Source: an uncultured Pseudomonadota bacterium (GTDB lineage: Bacteria > Pseudomonadota > Gammaproteobacteria > Burkholderiales > Burkholderiaceae_C). Taken from it: a stretch of DNA of 5,274 bases. The notes under the pieces are model-generated. The model had not been told where the DNA came from. It saw only the letters and a program-made list of their open reading frames with translations, and did not search any database. Made by a program: the position numbers and the translations under genes. Of the stretch, positions 1 to 5,274 are shown piece by piece. Each line of letters opens with the position of its first letter. Within the stretch, counting starts at the first letter, position 1. Location: positions 1 to 5,274 of the forward strand of contig ONTY01000247.1 of the NCBI GenBank assembly GCA_900320815.1, read 5' to 3'.

Positions 1-1097
1 CCGTCGTCTCCGTGGTGGCGCTGGGCAACGGCTCGCGCCAGCGCATCCTGGCGGACATCGCCAGCATGGGCACCAACACCATTGAAATCCGCCCCGGCAA
101 AGGCTTTGGCGACCGCACCGCTGGCGCCATCCACACGCTGCGGCCAGCGGACGCCGACGCGCTCGCCAAACTCAGCTATGTGGACAGCGTCTCGCCCATG
201 GTGAGCACGAGCAAGACCGTGCTGCGCGGCAACGTGAGCAAAAGCGCCAACATCAACGGCGTGGGCGTGAGCTACTTTCGCGTCAGCGGCTACACCATCG
301 GGCATGGCGCCACCTTCAACGACGACAGCGTGCGCCGCCAGCTGCAGGACGCCGTGATTGACCCCAACACGCGCGAGGCATTTTTCCCGAACGGCGAAGA
401 CCCCATTGGCAAGGTGCTGCTCATCGGCAGCGTGCCCGCGCGCGTTGTCGGCGTCACGGAGAAAAAAGACAGCCCCTTTGGCCTGGCGGACGCGCTGGAA
501 ATCTGGCTGCCCTACACCACCGTGATGAACCGGCTCATGGGCACGCGGCACCTGCGCAGCATCACCGTGCGCGTGGACGACGCCGCCGACCCCGGCGCGG
601 CGGAAACCGGCATCACGGAACTCATGGTGCAGCGCCACGGCACGCAAGACTTTTTCACGCGCAACTCCGACACCATCCGCCAGACCGTCGAGAGCACCAC
701 CCGCACCATGACGCTGCTGATTTCCGCCATTGCCGTCATCTCACTCGTCGTGGGCGGCATCGGCGTGATGAACATCATGCTCGTGTCCGTCACAGAGCGC
801 ACGCAGGAAATCGGCGTGCGCATGGCCGTGGGCGCGCGCCAGGGCGACATCCTCAAACAGTTCCTCATTGAAGCTGTGCTTGTCTGCCTCATCGGGGGCG
901 CGCTTGGCGTCACGCTGGCGCTGCTGCTGGGCGAGGCCGTGGCGGCGTTCGGCGGCGAGAGCTTCAGCATGGTGTTTTCCGGCTTTTCCATCGTCGCCGC
1001 CTTCACCTGCTCCACGCTCATTGGCGTGCTCTTTGGCTTTTTGCCCGCGCGCCGCGCCGCGCAGCTTGACCCGGTGCAGGCGCTTTCAGGCGAATAA
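1..1097 (+). CDS. macB: MacB, macrolide-type ABC exporter, C-terminal part (5' end outside window)
   Basis: This is the C-terminal 364 codons of a MacB-family ABC transporter; the frame is open to the left edge (first full codon at 3) and stops at TAA 1095-1097. MacB works as an inner-membrane dimer with the adaptor MacA and a TolC-like channel, using ATP hydrolysis to drive export of substrates such as macrolides, peptides or toxins from the periplasm. The window begins near the end of TM1 ([11 protein letters not shown]). A periplasmic core domain follows at about 40-700, with family segments [23 protein letters not shown] and [12 protein letters not shown] ends. Three more helices lie at about 714-785, 855-929 and 966-1049. 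The signature [20 protein letters not shown] and [11 protein letters not shown] lie at 756-845. Known MacB proteins are about 650 residues, so the nucleotide-binding domain and TM1 are upstream and unseen. The C-terminus ([10 protein letters not shown]) is normal. The close downstream channel gene supports a complete tripartite system. The substrate cannot be read from the sequence. Confidence 0.96.
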   Translation, partial: VVSVVALGNGSRQRILADIASMGTNTIEIRPGKGFGDRTAGAIHTLRPADADALAKLSYVDSVSPMVSTSKTVLRGNVSKSANINGVGVSYFRVSGYTIGHGATFNDDSVRRQLQDAVIDPNTREAFFPNGEDPIGKVLLIGSVPARVVGVTEKKDSPFGLADALEIWLPYTTVMNRLMGTRHLRSITVRVDDAADPGAAETGITELMVQRHGTQDFFTRNSDTIRQTVESTTRTMTLLISAIAVISLVVGGIGVMNIMLVSVTERTQEIGVRMAVGARQGDILKQFLIEAVLVCLIGGALGVTLALLLGEAVAAFGGESFSMVFSGFSIVAAFTCSTLIGVLFGFLPARRAAQLDPVQALSGE

Positions 1098-1172
1098 AGC
1101 TCAAATACTCCAATTCATAACATTTGATTGCCTTTATAAAACGCCGGCAAACAAGCAATACCAATAAAAGAA

Positions 1173-2600
1173 ATGAAAAAAACCGCTCTTTCCATCCTTC
1201 CCGCCGCGCTGCTGCTCGCCGCGTGCGGCACTGTCCCGCGCCAGCCCGACGCCGTGGCGCTGCCGGGTGCCTGGCAACAGGCGCATGTGAAAGACGCCAC
1301 CGACGCTGCGCCCACGCAGCCCGTGCTGGCGCTCACCAGCCGCTGGTGGACGGCGCTGGGCGATGCGAACCTCACGCAACTCATTGACGAGGCGCTGGCG
1401 CGCAACTCCAACCTCGCCGCCGCCGCCTGGCGCGTGCGCAGCGCGCGCCTTTCCGCCGGCAACGCCGCCGCCAACCTTTGGCCCTCGCCCAACGCCAGCG
1501 TGGACGCCAGCCGCCGCCGCCGGCTTGATGGCGAGGGCGGCACCAGTCGCTCCGCTGGCGCCAACGTGGGCGCTGTCTGGGAGCTTGACCTCTGGGGACG
1601 GCTGGCGGCGCAGCGCGACCAGGCCCAGTGGGAAGCCGTGGCCACCGAATACGACCGCGAAGCTGCGGCGCAGGCGCTCGTCGCCACCGTTGCCAAAAGC
1701 TACTGGCGCATTGCTCTCTTGGACGCGCAAATCGCCGCGCAGCGCCAGAGCATTGAAACCGCACAAAAAACACTGCAACTCGTGCAGGTGCAACTGAAAG
1801 CGGGCGCCGTCTCGCCGCTGCAAGAGGCGCAAAGCGAGCAGGCACTCGCCAGCCAGCAGGCCGCGCTGCAAGAAATGCTCTCCACGCGCCAGAGCCTGCG
1901 CCACGCCCTTGCCATCATCTTTGACGTGCCGCCCGAGATGCTGCCCGCTGCCGCGCAGCATCCGCGCCTGCCAGACAGCGCCACCTTGCCGCAAATCGTC
2001 GCGGGCATCCCCGCCCACGTGCTCGCGCGCCGCCCTGACGTGCGCGCCGCCGAGCTGCGCCTGTGCGCCGCACTGGAGGGCGCACGCGCGGCCAGCCGCG
2101 CCTACTACCCGCGCCTGACGCTCACAGGCAGCCTTGGCACCGCCAGCAGCAGCCTCGCCAACGTGCTCAGCCACCCCGTCCTGGCGCTAGGCGCTGGTCT
2201 TACCCTGCCCTTCATTGACGCTGAAACCCTGCGCCGCAACGAAGCCATCGCGCACAGCACCTACGAGCAGGCCATCATCAGCTTCCGCGAGGCACTCTAC
2301 GGCGCGCTGGTGGACGTGGAAGACGCCCTCTCCGCCCGCCAGCACCTGCTGGCACAGGAGCAAGCGCTGACCCGCTCCCTTGCCCAGGCGCGCCGCGCCG
2401 AACAACTCACCGCCGTGCGCTGGCGCGCTGGCGCCGTCGATATGACGCGCTGGCTAGACGCGCAGGAAACCCGCCGCCGCGCCCACACCGCACTGCTTGC
2501 CGTGCACTACGAGCGCGCCGCCAACCTCGCCGACACCTACCAGGCGCTGGGCGGCGAGCCGGTACTCGATCCCGTCGACGCGCCGCCACAAAAACCGTAG
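1173..2600 (+). CDS. Outer-membrane efflux lipoprotein, NodT/OprM-type (TolC-like) channel
   Basis: A complete 475-residue outer-membrane factor that would form the trimeric exit duct for the MacB pump encoded 75 bases upstream. Residues 1-18 are a lipoprotein signal peptide with lipobox LLAAC, so Cys18 would be lipidated and the protein anchored in the outer membrane. Family landmarks are the N-terminal RWWTALGDANLTQLIDEAL (58-75), ELDLWGR (137-143), the linker GIPAHVLARRPDVRAAE (278-294), and AYYPRLTLTGSLG (310-322). Two OEP halves are visible as an internal duplication: KAGAVSPLQEAQS (209-221) resembles RAGAVDMTRWLDAQET (418-432). Length is typical for the family. The start is ATG 1173, because the signal peptide begins there; the Shine-Dalgarno is weak (AAAAG at 1166-1170). 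The 1098-1172 gap is AT-rich and holds a TATAAA (1135-1140) without a good -35, so co-transcription with macB is the simplest reading. The gene ends just before a GC-rich hairpin. Family assignment is firm; pairing with MacB is inferred from position. Confidence 0.95.
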   Translation: MKKTALSILPAALLLAACGTVPRQPDAVALPGAWQQAHVKDATDAAPTQPVLALTSRWWTALGDANLTQLIDEALARNSNLAAAAWRVRSARLSAGNAAANLWPSPNASVDASRRRRLDGEGGTSRSAGANVGAVWELDLWGRLAAQRDQAQWEAVATEYDREAAAQALVATVAKSYWRIALLDAQIAAQRQSIETAQKTLQLVQVQLKAGAVSPLQEAQSEQALASQQAALQEMLSTRQSLRHALAIIFDVPPEMLPAAAQHPRLPDSATLPQIVAGIPAHVLARRPDVRAAELRLCAALEGARAASRAYYPRLTLTGSLGTASSSLANVLSHPVLALGAGLTLPFIDAETLRRNEAIAHSTYEQAIISFREALYGALVDVEDALSARQHLLAQEQALTRSLAQARRAEQLTAVRWRAGAVDMTRWLDAQETRRRAHTALLAVHYERAANLADTYQALGGEPVLDPVDAPPQKP

Positions 2601-2601
2601 A

Positions 2602-2626
2602 GCGCGCTTTGCGCGCATTTATACTT
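2602..2626 (+). terminator. Probable intrinsic terminator after the efflux operon
   Basis: Two base after the channel stop codon, GCGCGC (2602-2607) and GCGCGC (2611-2616) can pair around a TTT loop. An imperfect T-rich stretch (ATTTATACTTT, 2617-2627) follows. The stem is only 6 bp but all G/C. The T tract is interrupted, so termination may be partial and some transcription could read into the ankyrin gene. Confidence 0.45.
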
Positions 2627-2639
2627 TGTGCCCATGATA

Positions 2640-2672
2640 TTTACCCCCCCCCCCCACAAAGAAATTTATTAA
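2640..2672 (+). promoter_or_regulatory. Candidate promoter with a C-tract spacer (speculative)
   Basis: TTTACC (2640-2645) matches the -35 consensus at 4 of 6 bases, and TTTATT (2665-2670) or TATTAA (2667-2672) each match the -10 consensus at 4 of 6. The spacers are 19 and 21 bases and are mostly made of the 12-C run. If this is the promoter, each C gained or lost shifts the spacing toward or away from the optimal 17. Known phase-variable promoters such as Neisseria porA and opc are built this way. The elements are weak and were chosen by eye, so this is an hypothesis only. Confidence 0.25.
2644..2655 (+). repeat. Poly-C homopolymer tract (12 C)
   Basis: Twelve consecutive C residues lie between AT-rich flanks, 125 bases before the ATG of the ankyrin gene and 43 bases after the channel gene stop. 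Homopolymers of this length are prone to slipped-strand mispairing. Being intergenic, it could alter transcription or transcript structure but not a reading frame of the genes called here. It is also a place where sequencing often miscounts length. Confidence 0.9.
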
Positions 2673-2684
2673 TAAAATCAATAG

Positions 2685-2713
2685 CTTGGAAGTCTTTCTT
2701 CAAGACTTCCAAG
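2685..2713 (+). repeat. Perfect 12-bp inverted repeat with 5-base loop in the leader
   Basis: CTTGGAAGTCTT (2685-2696) and AAGACTTCCAAG (2702-2713) are exact reverse complements around TCTTC. In RNA this is a stable stem-loop about 70 bases before the ankyrin start codon. No T run follows on the + strand, so it is not a standard terminator for that strand. On the - strand it is followed by moderately T-rich sequence (TTGATTTTATT), so a terminator in that direction is possible. Other possibilities are a 5'-leader structure that tunes mRNA stability, an operator dyad, or a remnant of a small mobile repeat. No second copy was seen in the window. Confidence 0.8.
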
Positions 2714-2760
2714 AGGGTATGCCGCGCACTTGCCTACCCGCCGCTGGCTGGCAGGGCTGT

Positions 2761-2784
2761 ATGAATCAGGGGAGGCGCGCATGA
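2761..2784 (+). CDS. Possible 7-codon leader ORF overlapping the ankyrin start (ATGA)
   Basis: ATG 2761 opens a 7-codon frame (MNQGRRA) whose TGA (2782-2784) overlaps the ankyrin ATG (2781-2783) as ATGA, the classic arrangement for translational coupling. AGGG at 2753-2756 lies 4 bases before it and could serve as a ribosome site. The same frame also has an earlier ATG at 2719, giving 21 codons, but its AGAGGG is only one base away. The peptide resembles nothing recognised. The overlap could be chance. Confidence 0.25.
   Translation: MNQGRRA
2769..2775 (+). promoter_or_regulatory. Strong ribosome binding site for the ankyrin gene
   Basis: GGGGAGG lies five bases before ATG 2781. It decides the start: the frame also extends upstream to a TTG at 2730, but that codon has no comparable site, and the extra 17 residues would carry the RBS inside the coding sequence. 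Confidence 0.75.
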
Positions 2785-4112
2785 ACGCAAATACACAAGG
2801 GACACAAGCGCCTACACCGAAAACTGAGGCAGGGAAAGCCGAAAAAGCACCCCTCAAAGCACACTCCATAAGCATTGCCTCAGGCCACCTGCGTCTTGTT
2901 TTTGCGGCCATTTTTCTGATTGCCCTTTTTGCTGTACTGCTGCTGGCGCGCTGCCAGCGCCCGGGCAGCTTCCCTGCCACCAATCAGCTCATGCGTGCCG
3001 CGCACACAGGCGGCGTGCAAGACATCCAGCAGCTCATCGCCAAAGGCATTGACATCAAAGACATCCAGCAGCTCATCGCCAAAGGCATTGACATCAACCT
3101 CACCGACGACTACGGCTGGTCCGCCCTCATGCACGCTGTGCGGGGCAACGACGCGCACAAGGTGCAGCTGCTCATTGAAAAAGGCGCCAACGCCAACTTC
3201 GTGCGCAAAGACAACTGGACGGCGCTGATGATTGCCGCCGAAGCTGCCAGCCCAGACATCGTCAAGGCACTCATTGACGCCGGCGCTGACGTCAACGCCG
3301 CGCACGGCCCCGGCCTCACAGCCCTCATGCTCGCAGCACGCCGCGCCCGTGCCGACGTTGTCCAACTGCTCATCGACGCAGGCGCTGCGACCGACCTGGC
3401 CGACGCCGGCGGCTCCACCGCGCTCATGTATGCCGTCTGGGGCGGGCAGGCCAGCGCCGTGCAGGCGCTGCTGGCCGCTGGCGCCAACCCCAACGCAGCG
3501 GACGCAGCCGGCATGACGGCGCTGCTGTATGCCAGCAGCGCCGATGGCAAAACACCCCTGCTGCATGCCATCAAAAGCGGCGACGCAGAACTTGTTGCCC
3601 TCCTCCTCAAAAGCGGCGCTGACGCTGACGCGCTTGACGCCACCGGCACGCCTGCCCTGCTGCACGCCGCCTGGCAGCGCGATACCGCCAGCGCCGAACT
3701 CCTCCTCGCACACGGCGCCAGCGCCAACCTCAGCGACTCCCAAGGCACCACCGCCCTGCTGCACTCTGCCCGCAGCGGCGACACCAGCATGGCACGCCTG
3801 TTGCTGGGCGCAGGCAGCAACCCCAACGCCAGCGATGCCACTGGTGCCACCGCCCTGCTGCACGCTGCCTGGGGCGGCTATGGCGACATCGTGCAACTGC
3901 TCATTGAAAATGGCGCTGACCTTGACGCCACCGACGCCGCTGGCGCCACCGCCTTGCACCACGCGCTCGCACATGGGCGGCAGTCGACTGCCACGCAGGG
4001 CAAACCGCCCTCATGTTCGCAGCCGCTGGCAAAGGCGCTCCCCTTATTGCCCCTTTACTGGCTGCTGGCAGCGCCCCCAACGCCCGCGACAACGCTGGTC
4101 GCACCGCCCTGA
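2781..4112 (+). CDS. Membrane-anchored ankyrin-repeat protein, 5' part of a frameshifted gene
   Basis: This 443-codon frame starts with a Thr/Lys/Ala-rich tail (1-36), then a hydrophobic helix (37-56, LRLVFAAIFLIALFAVLLLA) that would anchor it in the inner membrane; it is not followed by a clear signal-peptidase site. Ankyrin units follow with consensus (S/T)ALMHAA..G....V.LLL.AGA..N..D. Unit starts at residues 114, 147, 180, 213, 246, 258, 291, 324, 357 and 390 are 33 apart, except the 12-residue unit at 246. An earlier unit at about 65-112 is enlarged by a 13-residue duplication. Ankyrin arrays are protein-binding scaffolds; the partner is unknown. The pattern breaks in the last unit after about ALHHALAHGR (391-400). 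The remaining 43 residues are not ankyrin-like, while ankyrin sequence continues in the -1 frame. The frame ends at TGA 4110-4112. It is likely a separate transcription unit from the efflux genes, given the hairpin and gap of 180 bases. The product is probably truncated, though several intact units could still fold. Confidence 0.85.
   Translation: MNANTQGTQAPTPKTEAGKAEKAPLKAHSISIASGHLRLVFAAIFLIALFAVLLLARCQRPGSFPATNQLMRAAHTGGVQDIQQLIAKGIDIKDIQQLIAKGIDINLTDDYGWSALMHAVRGNDAHKVQLLIEKGANANFVRKDNWTALMIAAEAASPDIVKALIDAGADVNAAHGPGLTALMLAARRARADVVQLLIDAGAATDLADAGGSTALMYAVWGGQASAVQALLAAGANPNAADAAGMTALLYASSADGKTPLLHAIKSGDAELVALLLKSGADADALDATGTPALLHAAWQRDTASAELLLAHGASANLSDSQGTTALLHSARSGDTSMARLLLGAGSNPNASDATGATALLHAAWGGYGDIVQLLIENGADLDATDAAGATALHHALAHGRQSTATQGKPPSCSQPLAKALPLLPLYWLLAAPPTPATTLVAPP
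3019..3098 (+). repeat. 39-bp tandem duplication inside the first ankyrin unit
   Basis: Bases 3021-3059 and 3060-3098 are the same 39-mer apart from the last base (A versus C); comparing each base with the one 39 further on gives an unbroken match of 40 positions from 3019. It encodes DIQQLIAKGIDIK then DIQQLIAKGIDIN. The near identity at synonymous sites points to a recent slippage event. It adds 13 in-frame residues to a 33-residue unit, which should bulge or duplicate the second helix and loop. Confidence 0.95.
3948..4003 (+). other. Frameshift: truncated ankyrin unit joining two reading frames
   Basis: The unit beginning at 3948 reaches the next unit at 4004 after 56 bases, where 99 are expected: 43 bases short, equal to a -1 shift. 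Upstream, the -1 frame is closed by TGA codons at 3905, 3917 and 3923, so it cannot be an independent ankyrin gene reaching further left. Downstream, the original frame stops at 4110. The frame-0 sequence looks like ankyrin until about 3977, and the -1 frame looks like ankyrin from about 3983 (VDCHAGQTALM). No canonical X XXY YYZ slippery heptamer was seen in the overlap, so programmed frameshifting is not supported. A deletion, or deletion plus a base error, is the best reading. Confidence 0.8.
3979..3992 (+). repeat. Perfect 14-bp palindrome at the frameshift junction
   Basis: GGCAGTCGACTGCC reads the same on both strands, with GTCGAC at its centre. It spans exactly the few bases between the last ankyrin-like codons of one frame and the first of the other. 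It may be a scar of the deletion or the structure that provoked it. Confidence 0.9.
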
Positions 4113-5274
4113 TGCTGGCCGCTGAACACCAGGAGCGCGAAATCCTCACCGCCCTGCTGGCCGCCGACAGCAATCCCAACATCAGCGACCGCACAGGCAT
4201 CACCGCCCTAATGCTGGCCGCAGCGCGAGGTGATGGGGAAAACCTTGCCGCCCTTTTGGCCGCCGGAGCCGACCCCAACAGCCGCGATCGCAAAGGCTGG
4301 GGCGCCCTCATGCACGCCGCCGCCCAAGGCAACACCCCCAACCTGCGCCGCCTGCTTGCCGCCGGCGCCAAGCCAGACGCCAGCGAACATATCAACCTAC
4401 ATTGGTCTGCCCTCATGCTTGCCGTAGGCGGTGGGCACACTGCCGCTGCCGCTGCCCTGCTGGCCGCTGGTGCCAACCCCAATGCTGCCGACAAAAACGG
4501 CCTCAGCCCCCTCATGCTTGCCGCCCAAGACGGCCATGCCGACATTGCGACTTTGCTGCTGGGCGCTGGCGCTGCCGTCGGCACCACCAACAAAAACGGC
4601 GCCAGCGCCCTCATGCACGCCGCTTTGCATGGGCGCGTAGCCATCATTGGCAGCCTGCTGGCCGCCGGCAGCGATGTAAACGCCGCCAACAAAAACGGCG
4701 AAACCGCCCTCCTTCTCGCCGTGCAAGGCGACCACGCCGCCGCCGCTGAACGCCTGTTGCAAGCGGGCGCTGACCCCGACGCTGCCACCACAGAAACGTC
4801 TGTTACCGCCCTCATGCTTGCCGCTGAACATGGCCGCGCCGACATTGTCGCCCTCCTCATGGGCGCCAGCGCCAACCCCAACACCTTCAACAACAACGGC
4901 TGGACGCCCCTCATGTTCGCAGCCGAAAAAGGGCACGCCGACATCGTGCAGCAGCTCATTGCCAGTGGAGCCTACGTCAACGCCACCCGGGACGGTGAAA
5001 CCGCCCTCAAACGCGCCCTGATGACAATGCCCTTTTTGCTGCCTGCTGCTGCCACGCGAAAAAACACCCTGCGTCTGTTCAGTGGTAAAAACATCTCTTT
5101 TGCCGCCCTGCTGGCCTGCGTTTTCTGGGCTTTCGCGCGGGGGTTTTATCTTCCCAGTGCCTGGACACTGAATTACTACCTTATAAATCCATTTGATGGT
5201 TTTTACCGCAGGGCACTGCTTGGTGCGTTTTTGTATCCTTTCGGCGACTTGCGCTTGCACTACTGGTTTGTTGC
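4013..5274 (+). CDS. Ankyrin-repeat protein with C-terminal membrane segment, 3' part of the frameshifted gene (runs off window)
   Basis: This frame is open from 3926 to the right edge without a stop; ATG 4013 is its first ATG, giving 420 complete codons. That ATG falls inside an ankyrin motif (TALMFAAA) and has no good ribosome site, so it is probably the continuation of the gene beginning at 2781, not a gene of its own. Ten ankyrin units follow (motif starts at 4004-4904), with AGA.PN..D loop residues well kept; two are stretched by one or two residues. After a degenerate unit at 5000, the sequence changes to TRKNTLRLFSGKN and a hydrophobic helix at residues 361-381 (5093-5155, ISFAALLACVFWAFARGFYL), then LNYYLINPFDGFYRRALLGAF and more aromatic, hydrophobic residues to the edge. 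This looks like the start of a polytopic membrane domain. The DGFYRRALLG stretch recalls the GFVRRGLLG-like segment of some uncharacterised polytopic membrane proteins, a weak resemblance. Codon use also turns T-rich after about 5090. Function is unknown. Confidence 0.75.
   Translation, partial: MFAAAGKGAPLIAPLLAAGSAPNARDNAGRTALMLAAEHQEREILTALLAADSNPNISDRTGITALMLAAARGDGENLAALLAAGADPNSRDRKGWGALMHAAAQGNTPNLRRLLAAGAKPDASEHINLHWSALMLAVGGGHTAAAAALLAAGANPNAADKNGLSPLMLAAQDGHADIATLLLGAGAAVGTTNKNGASALMHAALHGRVAIIGSLLAAGSDVNAANKNGETALLLAVQGDHAAAAERLLQAGADPDAATTETSVTALMLAAEHGRADIVALLMGASANPNTFNNNGWTPLMFAAEKGHADIVQQLIASGAYVNATRDGETALKRALMTMPFLLPAAATRKNTLRLFSGKNISFAALLACVFWAFARGFYLPSAWTLNYYLINPFDGFYRRALLGAFLYPFGDLRLHYWFV

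Larger units (their letters stand above)
3120..5030 (+). repeat. 99-bp ankyrin-repeat array (about 20 units, two frames)
   Basis: Codons for the (S/T)-A/P-L motif begin at 3120, 3219, 3318, 3417, 3516, 3552, 3651, 3750, 3849 and 3948 in one frame, then 4004, 4103, 4202, 4301, 4406, 4505, 4604, 4703, 4805, 4904 and 5000 in the -1 frame. Most steps are exactly 99 bases. Exceptions are 36 (from 3516), 56 (from 3948, out of frame), 105 (from 4301), 102 (from 4703) and 96 (from 4904). The later units share a recurring core such as GCCCTCATGCTTGCC, giving many short direct repeats for recombination. The last unit is degenerate and leads into a hydrophobic region. Confidence 0.9.

Noticed and set aside
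1083..1094. Neisseria-type DNA uptake sequence (TTCAGGC near the macB end; GCCGTCTG near 3432)
   Set aside because: Only 7-8 bases match; no full 10-12-mer of any dialect I know was seen, so it does not support Neisseriaceae.
1114..1140. Promoter for the channel gene (TTCATA and TATAAA)
   Set aside because: The spacing is 15 bases and the -35 match is poor; co-transcription with macB over a 75-base gap is simpler.
1134..2174. Minus-strand open frame opposite the outer-membrane channel gene
   Set aside because: Its product is Ala/Gly/Arg-rich with no recognisable family, and the + strand gene has strong family motifs over the same bases.
2730..2780. TTG 2730 as the start of the ankyrin gene
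   Set aside because: It lacks a good ribosome site, while ATG 2781 has GGGGAGG at five bases' distance.
2601..2780. tRNA, small RNA or insertion-sequence remnants in the intergenic region
   Set aside because: No cloverleaf, terminal inverted repeat pair with transposase remains, or target duplication could be seen.
3960..4112. Programmed -1 ribosomal frameshift joining the two ankyrin frames
   Set aside because: No canonical slippery heptamer was found in the overlap, and a shift would still leave a unit 43 bases too short.
2880..5260. Long open frames on the minus strand opposite the ankyrin array (2880-3974, 3901-4959, 4397-5260)
   Set aside because: They mirror the GC-rich periodic ankyrin codons, give low-complexity Gly/Val/Ala/Ser-rich products, and no convincing start signals or domains were seen.

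Overview
The window looks like chromosomal DNA from a GC-rich Gram-negative proteobacterium, most likely a betaproteobacterium. That rests on a MacB-type inner-membrane transporter followed by a NodT-type outer-membrane lipoprotein channel, strong G/C bias at third codon positions, and short AT-rich gaps between genes. No species-specific marker was found, so placement below phylum is a guess. All three loci read left to right on the + strand.

Region 1 (1-2600) is the distal half of an efflux operon. The 3' part of macB enters from the left edge and ends at 1097. After a 75-base AT-rich gap comes a complete outer-membrane factor lipoprotein gene (1173-2600). With a periplasmic adaptor (MacA) expected just upstream, these would form an envelope-spanning MacAB-TolC-like pump or exporter. 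A short GC-rich hairpin directly after the channel gene probably ends the transcript.

Region 2 (2601-2780) is a 180-base non-coding interval with several signals: the terminator-like hairpin, a run of 12 C residues in AT-rich DNA, a perfect 12-bp inverted repeat with a 5-base loop, a possible small leader ORF that overlaps the next start codon as ATGA, and a strong Shine-Dalgarno sequence. The C tract is the kind of simple repeat that changes length by slippage, so the downstream gene may be phase-variable.

Region 3 (2781 to the right edge) is a very long ankyrin-repeat membrane protein gene: a short N-terminal tail, one transmembrane helix, then about 20 ankyrin units with a mostly exact 33-codon period. 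The array is split by a frameshift near 3979-4003. Ankyrin units run in one frame up to about 3975, then resume in the -1 frame and continue to about 5030, where the protein becomes hydrophobic and membrane-like and runs off the window. The unit at the break is 56 bases long instead of 99, which implies a net loss of 43 bases, and a perfect 14-bp palindrome sits at the break. Two further rearrangements, an exact 39-bp tandem duplication and an in-frame truncated unit, show that the array is unstable. As it stands the gene yields a truncated 443-residue product, and the 3' half is either silent or separately translated.
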